A stretch of DNA of 49,290 nucleotides from positions 1 through 49,290 of the forward strand of contig JAGMCR010000006.1 in the NCBI GenBank assembly GCA_023129115.1. Direction: 5' to 3'. The DNA is from Candidatus Iainarchaeum sp. (lineage in GTDB: Archaea > B1Sed10-29 > WALL01). Below are positions 7,294 to 16,856 of this stretch, piece after piece (the stretch's first letter is position 1; the number at the start of each line of letters is the position of its first letter). The position numbers were made by a program, and so were the translations under genes. The notes beneath the pieces were generated by a model. It ran no database searches. It was given only the letters and a program-made list of their open reading frames with translations, and was not told the origin of the DNA.

Positions 7294-10200
7294 TTATTTT
7301 TTCGGTTTCCGGGCATGTCTCCTTTTCTTGGGTTTCAGCATTTTGGCGAGGGCTTGCCTCTTGGTGTAGAGCACTGCCGCGATTATCAGCACCGCGATGC
7401 CAATGGCCACGCTTGCCTCGAGCCCCATGAAGCCTGTCGCCACGCTTGCCACTTCTGCCTTTGGCGCGGGCGCGACTGGCTTCGGGGTTGGGGTGCTCTT
7501 GGCTGCCGCGGCGCCGGCTGCTTCTTTTGGCTCCGGTGTCGCAGTTGGCTCTGGAGCTGGCTCTTCGTGCTCAAGCACGGGGTCGCCCATCCCGCTTACG
7601 ATGTCCTGCAGCGTGTACCGGAGCATCTCTGTCGCGACGCTGTACCTGATGGTGACCGCGTCCCCGGCATCCACGTCGCCAATGTGGAACTGGAGCACCG
7701 GGTCGTCCTCGATTACAGTGTAGTCCGGACCGTCAATCACCAGGTCAGAGGCGCTTTGCGCGAAGCTCTTGGGTATGGTCACAGTGTACTCGACATTGCC
7801 CATGGCTTCGCCGAACTCGAGCGTTTCTACGATGACGCTGTCGATGTTGCTGTACTCGTTGGTGATGAACTCTACGTCATAGTCGTAATTCCTCGTCACT
7901 GCGACCGAGCCAACATGCTTCTTGGGGGGCCACTCAATCTGCTCTCCGGTGGAGGTGAATCCCTTGTCTTCTTCGGTGAGGGAGCCGCCGCCTCCTCCGC
8001 CTCCACCGCCCTTGGCTTTGCACTTCTTGTCTTTGCCGTCGCAGTCCTGGTCTATGCCGTCGCCGCATTTTTCTTTGGCGCCGGGGTGGATTGACGCGTC
8101 GTTGTCGTCGCAGTCCACGTCGCTGCCGTAGCCGTCGCCGTCAGCGTCGGGATAGTCTACTATGGCGCTGGCGCTTTTTTCGCTGGTGCCGCTCGTGTCA
8201 TTGTATTGGAAGCCGCAGCTGATGTTGTCGTTGACGTTGGTGGAATTGGCGTAGATTATAAAGGAGCAATGGACGTCGTAGAACGTCCCTGAGGTGCAGC
8301 TTACAGGGCTTAGGGTCAGGTTGGCTGGAGTAACCCAGATGGTCAGGTTCATGAGCGGCACGCCGTCGTAGTCCACCACGTCTCCTTGGCACGTGATGTC
8401 CGTGTCGTTGCGTGGGCTGGATGGGGCCAGTGTAACGGACGTTACTTCGCCAGGGTATTCCTGTACAGTGGTTGTCGCGTTCTTTATTGTGACCGACACG
8501 CCGTCGTCTGCCTTAGCTTGGCAGGTTAGGTTGTCGCCGGCCACGAATGATGTGTTGGCGTCGATGGGGTTGGACAGGCTGATGTTGCTCAGCACGCCTA
8601 TTGACGTGCCGTTGAGCAGCCACACCCCATAGCTCACGGCCACGCTCGGCGCTTCGGTCGTGGATGCGCTCGCGCTGCATGTGATGGTGCTTCCAGCATG
8701 CGGGCTTGGGGTAATCGACAGGCTTAGCGAGGGCGGCTGCACGAGCACTTTCAGCGACGCGTTGAGGGTGCTGCTGTTCTCCATGCCGTCGCTCTGCACG
8801 GCGTAGCACGTGAGGTTGTCCCCGTCGGAATAGCTTGCCTTCGCCAGAAAGGCGCTCGTGTGGCTCAGGGCCGTCCCGTTCCGCTCCCACGAGTAGTGCG
8901 TGGTATGGGTCTGCCGGATGTAGTCGTTCGATTCATCCGTGCTCAACAGCGACATATTCGTCGTCGCCGTGCACTGCACACCAGTATAATTCCTCGTGAG
9001 AGAGATTGAATGAATCACTGGGAGGGAGTTGATAATGTCTACTTCGTAATCAATTTTCTGATTCCCAGCGTGGTCACTTACATTCACGCGGATGTACCTT
9101 GTCCCCCTCCCAGTGATAGTATAATTTGTGTTATTCAGCAATGGTGTGCTCGGCGTGCATGTATTGCTTGAGGCTATACAATACGTGGCGATTGGGTTTG
9201 GGTCGAGGTTGTCTGAGAAAATTGCACTGAAGTTGAGATTGGGCCAGCCATCAATTACATTGGGGTGCGTTATACTCACACTCGGCTTCACAGTGTCGTC
9301 ACATCCCTTGGCATAGGCATACCCGACTTCGTAAGGGCAGTTGTCGTTGACGTCCAGGACTCCATCGTTGTCGTCGTCTGTGTCACAAGCGTCGCCGTCG
9401 CCGTCCGAGTCGTAGTCGGTTTGGTTGTTGTTGGATACATAAATACAGTTGTCTGTGCTGTCCCCAATTCCGTCACTGTCATAGTCCGTTCCCGTGGCGC
9501 CCCACGCGAAGAAATAGTCCTCACTGGCGTTGGTGCCGAAGTCATACGCGATGTTCACGTATCCACTTTTGCCCCAGGAAGTCCCCCAACTATTCTTGAC
9601 TATCCAGTACTCCCCGGTCTCGTTGTAGCCAGTGATTGCCATGGCGTGGTAACCCCGGAGTGTGCCGGAGGTATGGGAATAAATCCCGCTGCCGTAAGAG
9701 TAAAAGTCAAAATACACTGGAAACCCATTCATCACCACGGGCCCGTCCTCGAGTAATTTCCTTATGTCGTCCTTTTCGTCGTATCCGCTTGCGGTCGCGT
9801 CGTGTGTATACCAGCTCGTAAGCCCAGTGATTTTCTTGGTACGCTTGGCCCAGTCGCTGCACCGGATGAAGCAAGGGGAGTTGCTCGCTGTGTAAGCAAA
9901 GCAGGACTCGTCAGTGGTACCAGTGTCCCGTATGTACGCAAACGCGGAATAGGTGTTGCCGCCGGAGCAGCTGCCCTTTCCAGAGCAGGAAACGAGAAAC
10001 TGCTCGGATAGGTCCAAGTTTGGGTAGCTCAAGCCCCGGTTCCCAAACTCTACGTTGTACATTCCTTCGGTGACGGCGACTGATGCAAAAGCCCAGCAGC
10101 TTCCGCAGGTCTTTTGGTCCCTCACATTTGTCATGTTGGCCTTCCAGTTGATGTACGCTGGCGACGCCCCGTCGCGACCGCTTCGGGACATAGCCATCGC

Positions 10201-10380
10201 CGTGGGCGTCATCCTCCCGGGCATTTCTTCCCTTTCCTGCATGAGCTTGGGTGGGTTGTGCATAACCGGATTGTCCGCGGCAACCCAACTCGCGTTGTTC
10301 GTCTCTATGGCCTCTTGTATCTCGGCCAATCCAGCAACCGAGAGCGAAACCAGCAACAGCAAAACAATTATTTTTTTCAT
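7294..10380 (-). CDS. Membrane-anchored surface protein with papain-family (C1A) protease domain
   Basis: 1028 residues. Signal peptide 1-19; short propeptide; C1A peptidase about 70-295 with Gln89, Cys95 (CGSCWAF), His245 ([10 protein letters not shown]) and Asn263 (KNSWG), so the catalytic set is complete. Then Ca-binding thrombospondin type 3-like repeats ([29 protein letters not shown], 299-350), Ig-like beta repeats, a MopE-like [15 protein letters not shown] segment (744-787), nine glycines (791-799), a module shared with the neighbouring protein (800-940), a Pro/Thr linker, one membrane helix (about 984-1005) and a basic cytoplasmic tail. About 25 N-x-S/T sequons make it a likely AglB substrate. 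Its ATG shares a base with the upstream stop (TGATG), so the two surface proteins are co-translated. Likely role: extracellular proteolysis at the cell envelope. Confidence 0.88.
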   Translation of the reverse strand: MKKIIVLLLLVSLSVAGLAEIQEAIETNNASWVAADNPVMHNPPKLMQEREEMPGRMTPTAMAMSRSGRDGASPAYINWKANMTNVRDQKTCGSCWAFASVAVTEGMYNVEFGNRGLSYPNLDLSEQFLVSCSGKGSCSGGNTYSAFAYIRDTGTTDESCFAYTASNSPCFIRCSDWAKRTKKITGLTSWYTHDATASGYDEKDDIRKLLEDGPVVMNGFPVYFDFYSYGSGIYSHTSGTLRGYHAMAITGYNETGEYWIVKNSWGTSWGKSGYVNIAYDFGTNASEDYFFAWGATGTDYDSDGIGDSTDNCIYVSNNNQTDYDSDGDGDACDTDDDNDGVLDVNDNCPYEVGYAYAKGCDDTVKPSVSITHPNVIDGWPNLNFSAIFSDNLDPNPIATYCIASSNTCTPSTPLLNNTNYTITGRGTRYIRVNVSDHAGNQKIDYEVDIINSLPVIHSISLTRNYTGVQCTATTNMSLLSTDESNDYIRQTHTTHYSWERNGTALSHTSAFLAKASYSDGDNLTCYAVQSDGMENSSTLNASLKVLVQPPSLSLSITPSPHAGSTITCSASASTTEAPSVAVSYGVWLLNGTSIGVLSNISLSNPIDANTSFVAGDNLTCQAKADDGVSVTIKNATTTVQEYPGEVTSVTLAPSSPRNDTDITCQGDVVDYDGVPLMNLTIWVTPANLTLSPVSCTSGTFYDVHCSFIIYANSTNVNDNISCGFQYNDTSGTSEKSASAIVDYPDADGDGYGSDVDCDDNDASIHPGAKEKCGDGIDQDCDGKDKKCKAKGGGGGGGGGSLTEEDKGFTSTGEQIEWPPKKHVGSVAVTRNYDYDVEFITNEYSNIDSVIVETLEFGEAMGNVEYTVTIPKSFAQSASDLVIDGPDYTVIEDDPVLQFHIGDVDAGDAVTIRYSVATEMLRYTLQDIVSGMGDPVLEHEEPAPEPTATPEPKEAAGAAAAKSTPTPKPVAPAPKAEVASVATGFMGLEASVAIGIAVLIIAAVLYTKRQALAKMLKPKKRRHARKPKK

Positions 10381-13289
10381 CAGTTATCCCCTCTCTTAAA
10401 CGTGTAGTACTTGGCATTCCTGTACGAGTCAAGGAAATTGGCTTCTTCCCTGAGCCAGTCCCCTATATCTTTTTCGATGTATATCCTGTCCCTCACGACC
10501 GAGTTGCCGTAGGCCTTGTGGAGCTCGCGCCAGATGCCAGCGGCGTGGAACTTGCCTTCCTTTGCCTCGAGCCCTACCGCGATTTGCTTCACGAGCTCTG
10601 TCTTGCGGCGCCTGCTGGCCGGGAACTTGAGGGGCATTGCAATGGGCTTCGGCACGGGCTTCTTTGCCGTCAGCCTGATTAGCCTGCGCACCTTTACCTT
10701 TGGCGCAGCAGAGATTATTATTGCTTTCTTTTTGTAGGCAAACACAGCCACCAAAAACAGCAGCAGCCCCCACGCGAACGGCCCCGTGGCAAGCCCAAGG
10801 AGCCCGGTGAAGTCCGCCTTCTCCGGCGCCGGTGATGGGACAGACGTTGGCTTTGGTGTGGGCGTTGGCGTGGGCACAATCGGCACAGCAGCAATCACTG
10901 GCGTGGGCTCTTCGTACCTGAGTTTTGGCACCCCCATCCCAAGCACCAATTCCTGCATTGTGTACTTCAGGACCTCGGTTTCTATAATATACTTTATAGA
11001 CACTGTTTCGCCTGCCAACACATTTCCGATGTGCAGCTGCAGCACGGGGTCTTCCTCGAGCACAGTATGCTCTGCTCCCTCGACCGTAATCTCCGAAGCG
11101 TGCTCTGCAAACCCCTTTGGAATCTCAATAGTGTATTCCACATTCCTGAGCTCTCCGCTGAACTCAACGTCTTCGGTTATGTACGTGTCAATCTCGCTGT
11201 ACTCGCTCGTGATGAACTTCGAGTCGTAGCCGAAGTCACGTGTGAGTGTTGCCACCCCCAAGTCAATTACGGGGGGCCACACAATTGTCTCGCCTGTGGA
11301 GTCAACGCTTTTGTCTTCTTCGGAGAGGCTTCCGCCTCCCCCTCCGCCACCCGGGTCGTTTTTATTTTTGTTTTTGAGTGCGCAGTCAACGCACTTTTTT
11401 CCTGCGGGCGCACTGCCGTCACACTTCTCTGCGCCCTCCACAATGCCGTTGCCGCAGTATGCGGCAACTATGGCCGTGGCGTTGCTGGCAGTCGCGTCGA
11501 TGCCGTCGCTGGCAGTTACCTCGCATACAAACTCGTCGCCGAAGGAAACATTCTTCCCTGAAACGATAGTTCCCGCGCTGCACAGCGTGGCATTGGTGCA
11601 GTTGACAGTAGAGTCCCACGCCGCCACATGCGCGCCGTTCTTGTGCCACCTGGCGGTTGCGGTGAAGCTGGCTTCCTCGATGTCGATTAGCTCCCAGCTG
11701 CAGGACAGGCTCGTGTTGCGGTAAGCCGGAGCAGTTATCGAGTGGCTCTCGAACCTGGGCGGGTAGTTCGCGATTATGATTGTGCCTGTTTTGGTTTCGG
11801 TGTCAATCCCGTCCGTCGCGTTTACCTTGTAACTCACATTGTCTCCGCGCGTGTAGCCGTATGCCTTGGGGAACGAAAATCCTGTGTTGGGAGTGAGTAT
11901 GCTATTCAGCCACCACTGCCACACCACAGTCAGCGTGTCATTGTCCAAGTTGTATATGTCGGCAGTAATCGCAACGTCCTCGTTCGAATAGTAGGATGGC
12001 TTCTCACTCAAGTCAATCACGGGCGGCGCGTTCACTATCGTCGTGGTGGCGTACTTCATCGGTGCACACTCGCCGACTTGATCACAAGCCCTGAAGCCAA
12101 ACTTGACAGTGTCGCCTACCGCGAAGCCGCCTTCGGAGGGGGAAAAAGTTGAAGAATTGTGCCAGTTGCCTTCAAGCATTGTTTCATTCTTCTTCGTCAC
12201 ACTGTTGACCCACCAAGTAAGCACAGAACCCTTTTGCGTGAAGTTGTCCACGTGCCCGTAGTCCCCAAACCCGGTCAGCGTTGTGATGCGGTACGGGCTC
12301 GTGGGCGTGATTGTGACGTTTTCGACGTATGGGCCGTATGACATGGTGAAGTTGCCTGTGGCGGCTTCGGAGCAGTCCCAGTCATAGTCGTCGCACACGA
12401 ACATGTAATATTTGTTGGTCTCATTCTCGGTGCCTGTGAGCGTGAAGGAGCAGCTTATCGAGTTTGGCGCGGTCATCCAGCCGCTTGTTTGGCACCACGT
12501 GCCGTTGTCGCACGTGCCGTTGCTGATGTAGCTGGTGTTGCACACGCGGAGCTTTCCATAGTCGCCGTCCGTGTCGTTCCAGGCAGTGACGTTGAACACA
12601 AGCTTGTTCCCTCCTTTTTTCAGCCCGCTCGGCCCGGTGAACGAGTCAATCACGGGAGCGTAGTTGTAGCTATATGTGAGGTTTATGGGTCGAAGTTCGT
12701 GGAACTGAGGCTGTGATGCGACGGAAGTCCAGCCACGACTCCCTCCAAGCTTCGCCTTAAGTTTCATCTCGCCGTCGGTTGCGTTAATGTATTTTGCCGC
12801 GGTCGCGCCGGAAAAACCCTTGGTGTCTGTGTGCGCATTTATCTTGGCTGTGATTGGAACGGCGGTGGTCCACCCGCCGGTATCGTAATTCTTGACCTTG
12901 GCGTAACCACTGGTCCCCCATCCGGAACTGATACCTTTGGTCTTCGCCTCAAAAAAGACCCCGGCCACATCCCGCTCATCTGGATCGCCTTTCAACGGCC
13001 AGTCAAGCGTGACCCACGAGATAAGCGTGACCTGGGCATAGCCCCCGTTGTTTTGTACGTACTTGTAGGTACTCATGCTTTTGTCGAACGCCTTGAGCTT
13101 GTTGTTGCAATCACACGTATACGCACCGTTCGCCCAAGTGCACCGCGTGTCGCTCGTGTCGCAGCTGTAATTAACTGTCGAATAAGTAGCCGAGCTATAC
13201 GTCAAAGTCTCTTGATGCGGCCCACCCAGCGCGAATGCCGCGCTAAACAGGCACACTATAAATATCGCTACCGCAATGTCTCTCCCCAT
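10380..13289 (-). CDS. Large membrane-anchored surface protein with Ig-like repeats
   Basis: 969 residues, no recognised enzyme domain. Signal peptide 1-20; a long beta-rich ectodomain with repeated Ig/PKD-like units (patterns such as SxxCSFTLTG and [20 protein letters not shown]) and many N-x-S/T sequons; a [13 protein letters not shown] segment; poly-Gly (about 647-653); the module shared with the coupled protease (about 654-795); Pro/Thr linker; membrane helix about 836-853; and a 116-residue basic cytoplasmic tail absent from its partner. The ATG at 13289 is preferred over an in-frame start 30 bases upstream because it follows a GAGGTGA ribosome binding site by 5 bases and begins the signal peptide. 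Probably an envelope or adhesion protein; function unknown. Confidence 0.75.
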   Translation of the reverse strand: MGRDIAVAIFIVCLFSAAFALGGPHQETLTYSSATYSTVNYSCDTSDTRCTWANGAYTCDCNNKLKAFDKSMSTYKYVQNNGGYAQVTLISWVTLDWPLKGDPDERDVAGVFFEAKTKGISSGWGTSGYAKVKNYDTGGWTTAVPITAKINAHTDTKGFSGATAAKYINATDGEMKLKAKLGGSRGWTSVASQPQFHELRPINLTYSYNYAPVIDSFTGPSGLKKGGNKLVFNVTAWNDTDGDYGKLRVCNTSYISNGTCDNGTWCQTSGWMTAPNSISCSFTLTGTENETNKYYMFVCDDYDWDCSEAATGNFTMSYGPYVENVTITPTSPYRITTLTGFGDYGHVDNFTQKGSVLTWWVNSVTKKNETMLEGNWHNSSTFSPSEGGFAVGDTVKFGFRACDQVGECAPMKYATTTIVNAPPVIDLSEKPSYYSNEDVAITADIYNLDNDTLTVVWQWWLNSILTPNTGFSFPKAYGYTRGDNVSYKVNATDGIDTETKTGTIIIANYPPRFESHSITAPAYRNTSLSCSWELIDIEEASFTATARWHKNGAHVAAWDSTVNCTNATLCSAGTIVSGKNVSFGDEFVCEVTASDGIDATASNATAIVAAYCGNGIVEGAEKCDGSAPAGKKCVDCALKNKNKNDPGGGGGGGSLSEEDKSVDSTGETIVWPPVIDLGVATLTRDFGYDSKFITSEYSEIDTYITEDVEFSGELRNVEYTIEIPKGFAEHASEITVEGAEHTVLEEDPVLQLHIGNVLAGETVSIKYIIETEVLKYTMQELVLGMGVPKLRYEEPTPVIAAVPIVPTPTPTPKPTSVPSPAPEKADFTGLLGLATGPFAWGLLLFLVAVFAYKKKAIIISAAPKVKVRRLIRLTAKKPVPKPIAMPLKFPASRRRKTELVKQIAVGLEAKEGKFHAAGIWRELHKAYGNSVVRDRIYIEKDIGDWLREEANFLDSYRNAKYYTFKRGDN

Positions 13290-13303
13290 CCTATTCACCT
13301 CGC

Positions 13304-13317
13304 ATGGTAGAGCTACC
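13304..13317. promoter_or_regulatory. Inverted repeat in the leader of the surface-protein operon
   Basis: TGGTAG-AG-CTACCA, a 6-bp inverted repeat just upstream of the ribosome binding site of the surface-protein gene. A TATA-like TATTAAG on the minus strand (13321-13327) would place the transcription start about here, so it could be an operator or a small leader hairpin. Inference only. Confidence 0.35.
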
Positions 13318-13365
13318 ACACTTAATAGTTAGACACTCTTCTAGTATTTAATTGATACGGTGGTT

Positions 13366-13404
13366 GTTTAAACAAAACTGGATAAATTGTCAATTTGTTT
13401 AAAC
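13366..13404. promoter_or_regulatory. Paired GTTTAAAC palindromes (candidate operator) upstream of the carbamoyltransferase
   Basis: GTTTAAAC occurs at 13366-13373 and 13397-13404, each in the context TTGTTTAAACA. The centres are 31 bp apart, close to three helical turns, in the gap between two divergent genes. A TATA-like TTTATAC follows at about 13430, 43 bp before the carbamoyltransferase start. The arrangement suits a dimeric repressor or activator, or looping. Confidence 0.4.
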
Positions 13405-13472
13405 ATTTCCAATTCACCCCAAAAACCATTTTATACTCCCCCCGTGTTTATTGTGACTGCGAGGTGTTGCGA

Positions 13473-14390
13473 GTGAAGCACGTAATGAATATCGACGACT
13501 TGTCCAAAGACGAAATACTATTGATTATCAACAAGGCCATTGAAATAAAGGCCAATCCCGAGAAATACGCCCAAGCCCTTGCGGGCAAAACGCTTTTGAT
13601 GATGTTCGAGAAGCCGAGCCTCCGAACGAGGCTATCCTTCGAGACCGGGTTCAACAAACTCGGCGGCCACGCCATTTTCTATTCGTTCAAGGACTCGCCC
13701 CTCGGCAAAAAAGAAAACATTTCCGACACCGCCAAGTGCGCGACGAGGTATGCCGACATAGTGATGATACGCGCCTACTCCCAACAGCAAATCCGCGAGT
13801 TCGCGGACAACAGCAGCGTCCCGGTCATCGACGCGCTGTCGGACAACGCGCACCCCTGCCAAATCCTCGCCGACCTGCAGACCATGAAGGAAAAAGGCAA
13901 GGACATAGAAAACATGAAGCTCTGCTACCTCGGCAACGGCAACAACAACGTTACCTTTGACTTGATGCGCGCAGCAGCGTTATTGGGTGCTACCTGTTAC
14001 GTAGGCTGCCCAGACGGAGAAGAATTCAACGTGCCCCAGCGCGTCATTGACGAGTGCGCGAAGCACCCTGGCAAAGTCGTGGTCACGCACGACGCGGCAG
14101 AGGCCGCGAAGGACGCGGACGTCGTCTACACAGATACGTGGGTGAACTACGGCGTGTCATTGGAAGAAATGGAGGCACGCGAAAAAGTCTTGCTGCCGTA
14201 CCAGGTAAACGCCGCAGCCATGGGCAACGCAAAGCCCGACGCGATTTTCATGAATTGCCTCCCCGCAATGCGCGAAAAAGAGCAGACAGCAGAAGTAATC
14301 GACGGCCCCCAGAGCGTAGTGTTCGACGAGGCAGAAAACAGGATGTGGGCACAAAACGCGCTGATGCTGCATTTGCTGGGAAAACTGTAA
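13473..14390 (+). CDS. Ornithine carbamoyltransferase-family protein
   Basis: 305 residues, typical for ornithine carbamoyltransferase, which makes citrulline from ornithine and carbamoyl phosphate. The carbamoyl-phosphate sites are present: FEKPSLRTR and HPCQILADLQT. The ornithine side is unusual: the expected D-x-x-x-SMG loop reads DTWVNYGVSLEEM, and the usual HCLPA is NCLPAMREKEQT. The amino substrate may therefore not be ornithine. The start is GTG at 13473, preceded by GAGGTG at 13461-13466 with 6-base spacing; an ATG 78 bases upstream would add an unrelated extension. It ends at a strong palindromic terminator shared with the convergent nucleotidyltransferase. Confidence 0.8.
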   Translation: MKHVMNIDDLSKDEILLIINKAIEIKANPEKYAQALAGKTLLMMFEKPSLRTRLSFETGFNKLGGHAIFYSFKDSPLGKKENISDTAKCATRYADIVMIRAYSQQQIREFADNSSVPVIDALSDNAHPCQILADLQTMKEKGKDIENMKLCYLGNGNNNVTFDLMRAAALLGATCYVGCPDGEEFNVPQRVIDECAKHPGKVVVTHDAAEAAKDADVVYTDTWVNYGVSLEEMEAREKVLLPYQVNAAAMGNAKPDAIFMNCLPAMREKEQTAEVIDGPQSVVFDEAENRMWAQNALMLHLLGKL

Positions 14391-14398
14391 ACAACGTT

Positions 14399-14422
14399 GG
14401 GGGGCGCCAATTGGCGCCCCCC
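14399..14422. terminator. 24-bp perfect palindrome between convergent genes
   Basis: GGGGGGCGCCAA followed directly by its reverse complement, lying 8 bp after the carbamoyltransferase stop and 32 bp after the nucleotidyltransferase stop on the other strand. A very stable hairpin able to act in both directions. No long T tract follows, so it may stabilise 3' ends or separate the two transcripts rather than terminate on its own. Confidence 0.6.
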
Positions 14423-14454
14423 TAGTTTACGGAGATGGCGTGAAGTCGGTTGCC

Positions 14455-15180
14455 TTATTCTCCCGAAAAGATTTCGTTCGCTTTCTCGTAGCTCTCGAGG
14501 TCGCCGATGTCGTACCACAGGTCACTGAACACGTAGGCCTTGACCTCGGCTTTTTTGTGGAGCCACTCAAGGAAGAAGCCAGGCGCGTCCTTGGCGTTGC
14601 CTTCGCTCAAGTACTCCTTGAACAGCGGCAGCGTTTCCTTTGGATAGATATAAAACCCCGACGAAATGAGCGAAGTCTTCGGCTCGGCAGGCTTTTCCTC
14701 GAACCCAACGACGATGCCGTCCCTTGTCTCGACGACGCCGTACTTGTTAGCGGCTTTGGCTTTGTCCCCCAGGTCATACAGCGCCACCAGCGGGCGCCCG
14801 TCAAAGGCATTGACGAACCCGCTGAACTTCATTTCCGTCAGGTTGTCGCCGGCGACTATCATCAAGTCGTCGTCAATCCCATACGTCTCAATGAGCAGGC
14901 TAATCGCGCCGATTGAGCCCAGCTTTTCTTCCTCGCTCCTCGTCGGCTCCACCGCAAGCACGAGCCGCGCGTCGCTCTTCGACTCAATCCATTCCTGGAA
15001 CTGCTGCGCGAACAATTCGTTCGTCGAGACGTAAACCTTTTCCAGCTCCAGGCCCTCCAGCTCGCCCCAGATGTAGTCGACCATTGGCTTCCCGCCGACC
15101 GGGAGCAATGGCTTCGCCTTGTCCTTCGTCAGCGGCCAAAGCCTTTTCGCGTACCCGCCGGCCATTATTATTGCCTTCAT
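14455..15180 (-). CDS. Sugar nucleotidyltransferase (NTP_transferase family)
   Basis: 241 residues. Transfers a nucleoside monophosphate from NTP to a sugar 1-phosphate, giving an NDP-sugar donor. N-terminal signature MAGGYAKRLWPLTKDKAKPLLPVGGKP (G-x-x-R-L-x-PLT...KP); GDN at about residue 117 for metal binding; EEKPAEPKT and GFYIYPKE as in glucose-1-phosphate thymidylyl/uridylyltransferases. It lacks the C-terminal beta-helix of longer bifunctional enzymes, so it makes only the NDP-sugar. Downstream of the GNAT gene by 4 bases if the GNAT frameshift is repaired, so probably one operon. UDP-glucose for the sulfoquinovose synthase is one possible product, but this is inference. Confidence 0.85.
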   Translation of the reverse strand: MKAIIMAGGYAKRLWPLTKDKAKPLLPVGGKPMVDYIWGELEGLELEKVYVSTNELFAQQFQEWIESKSDARLVLAVEPTRSEEEKLGSIGAISLLIETYGIDDDLMIVAGDNLTEMKFSGFVNAFDGRPLVALYDLGDKAKAANKYGVVETRDGIVVGFEEKPAEPKTSLISSGFYIYPKETLPLFKEYLSEGNAKDAPGFFLEWLHKKAEVKAYVFSDLWYDIGDLESYEKANEIFSGE

Positions 15181-15563
15181 CTATTCACCAGTAGTTCGCG
15201 AGCTCTTTTCTGAGCAACAGGCTGACGCCGTCGTCGCCCATGACCCGGAACCCCACCGCCCTCGTAAGTCGCCTTCGCCGCGGCCATCTCCCCCCGCGCC
15301 ACGGTCAGAGTCACGTACGCGTTGTGGAACCGGTCCTTCGCCGCAAGCCGCGTGTTCGCCTCCTCCTCCAAATCGGCGACAGCCCTTTCCAGCAGTTCCT
15401 TGCCTATCCCCTTCTCTTGGTGCTCTTCCGGCACGCGCACGTGCAGGTTGGCCTGCTTGGCCGCCTTCCCCTCGACGAGGCACTCGTCCACTTTCATCCA
15501 CACGTGCGCCCCGCTGGAGTGCTCCCACCGGTTGCGCACGCGGTCATGGGGGATTTCAGCCAT
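15177..15563 (-). CDS. GNAT-family N-acetyltransferase with a C-terminal frameshift
   Basis: As read, 128 residues with the GNAT acetyl-CoA motif VPEEHQEKGIGKELLERAVADL, but the last 28 residues turn into low-complexity Arg/Gln sequence. Removing one base in the G-run at 15259-15261 restores a normal GNAT ending (TYEAVGFRVMGDDGVSLLL, then RKELANYW) and a stop at 15185-15187, four bases before the next ATG. The gene is therefore either a recent +1 frameshift mutant or contains a sequencing error. Substrate unknown. It lies between S-adenosylhomocysteinase (9-base gap) and the nucleotidyltransferase. Confidence 0.7.
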   Translation of the reverse strand: MAEIPHDRVRNRWEHSSGAHVWMKVDECLVEGKAAKQANLHVRVPEEHQEKGIGKELLERAVADLEEEANTRLAAKDRFHNAYVTLTVARGEMAAAKATYEGGGVPGHGRRRRQPVAQKRARELLVNR

Positions 15564-15572
15564 GCAATCACT

Positions 15573-16820
15573 TTAAGTGCCTTCCCTCCAAGACGAGAGG
15601 TATTTTTTCTGCTCCTCGGTCAGCGTGTCAAAGCGTATTCCAACAGAGTCCAGGTAAATGCGCGCGACCCCGTCGTCGATTTCCTTCGGCAGCGAGTAAA
15701 CCCCAGGCTCCTTGCCCCTGAAGTTTTTGGCTATGTACTCCATCGCCAGAGCCTGGTTGCAGAAGCTGAAGTTCATGACTTCAGAGGGATGGCCCTCTGC
15801 CGCGGCGAGGTTGATGAGCCGGCCCTCGCCCAGGGCGTAAAGCTTTTTCCCGCCCAGCACGAATTCTTCCATGGACGGCCTTATCCGCCTCGAAGAAGAC
15901 GCTGTTTTCTTCAGGCCTTCGTAGTCGAACTCGTTGTGGAAGTGCCCGGAATTGGCCACGATGGCGCCGTCCTTCATGGACTTCATGTGGCCAAGGTTAA
16001 TCACGTGCTTGTCCCCCGTCACGGTCACGAATATGTCCCCAACTTTCGCGGCCTCGGCAATCGGCATCACCCTGAACCCGTCGAAATGCGCCTGCAGCGC
16101 ACGGAACGGAGACACCTCCGTGACGATTACGTTGGCGCCCATTCCCTTGGCGCGCATGGAGAGGCCCTTCCCGCAGTCGCCGTAGCCGCACACGACAAAG
16201 TTCTTTCCTGCAATCAAAATGTTCGTCGCGCGGATTACGCCGTCAATCGTTGACTGCCCGGTTCCATAGTAGTTGTCGAGCAGGTGCTTTGTGTCCTGGT
16301 CGTTGATGTTGATGATGGGCATCTTGAGCTCGCCCTGCTCGTGCATTGCCTTGAGCCGGATGATGCCCGTCGTGGTCTCCTCCGCCCCGCCGAGCACGTG
16401 CTCGAGCAGGTCCGGCCTCTTCGTGTGGATGATTGTCACCAGGTCCATGCCGTCATCAATCGTTATCGTCGGCTTCATGTCAAGGACTTTGTTAATGTAG
16501 TCGTAATACTCTTTCGTGTTCTCGCCCTTCTTGGCGAACACTTCGACGCCCTCTTCCGCGAGCGCGGCGGCGGCGTCGTCCTGCGTGCTGAGCGGGTTGC
16601 ACGACGCGATGGCGACGCTCGCACCGCCTTCCCTGAGCGTCCGCACCAAAACACCCGTCTCTTTCGTGACGTGCAGTGCCATGCCGATGCGCTGCCCCTC
16701 AAGCGGCTTTTCTTTGGCGAACCTCTCGCGTATCTTCATGAGGCCGGGCATCTGCGACTCGGCCAGCTCCAGGTTGTTCCTGCCCTGCCCCGCGAGGCTG
16801 GGGTCCTTTATTGCACTCAT
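15573..16820 (-). CDS. ahcY: Adenosylhomocysteinase
   Basis: 415 residues. Hydrolyses S-adenosylhomocysteine to adenosine and homocysteine, clearing the product of SAM-dependent methylation. Motifs: EETTTGIIRLKAM, NDQDTKHLLDNYYGTGQST, the NAD-binding GYGDCGKG, VTGDKHVI and the C-terminal GRLINLAAAEGHPSEVMNFSFCNQALA. Length is typical for archaea. The ATG at 16820 is preferred over a GTG three codons upstream; a TATA-like ATTTAAAG about 29 bp upstream fits a nearly leaderless mRNA. The neighbouring PfkB kinase could dispose of the adenosine, and the window carries at least two methyltransferases that would make its substrate. Confidence 0.95.
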   Translation of the reverse strand: MSAIKDPSLAGQGRNNLELAESQMPGLMKIRERFAKEKPLEGQRIGMALHVTKETGVLVRTLREGGASVAIASCNPLSTQDDAAAALAEEGVEVFAKKGENTKEYYDYINKVLDMKPTITIDDGMDLVTIIHTKRPDLLEHVLGGAEETTTGIIRLKAMHEQGELKMPIININDQDTKHLLDNYYGTGQSTIDGVIRATNILIAGKNFVVCGYGDCGKGLSMRAKGMGANVIVTEVSPFRALQAHFDGFRVMPIAEAAKVGDIFVTVTGDKHVINLGHMKSMKDGAIVANSGHFHNEFDYEGLKKTASSSRRIRPSMEEFVLGGKKLYALGEGRLINLAAAEGHPSEVMNFSFCNQALAMEYIAKNFRGKEPGVYSLPKEIDDGVARIYLDSVGIRFDTLTEEQKKYLSSWREGT

Positions 16821-16856
16821 AGTCCTCACTTGATGCTTTCTTTCTTTAAATGCTTT

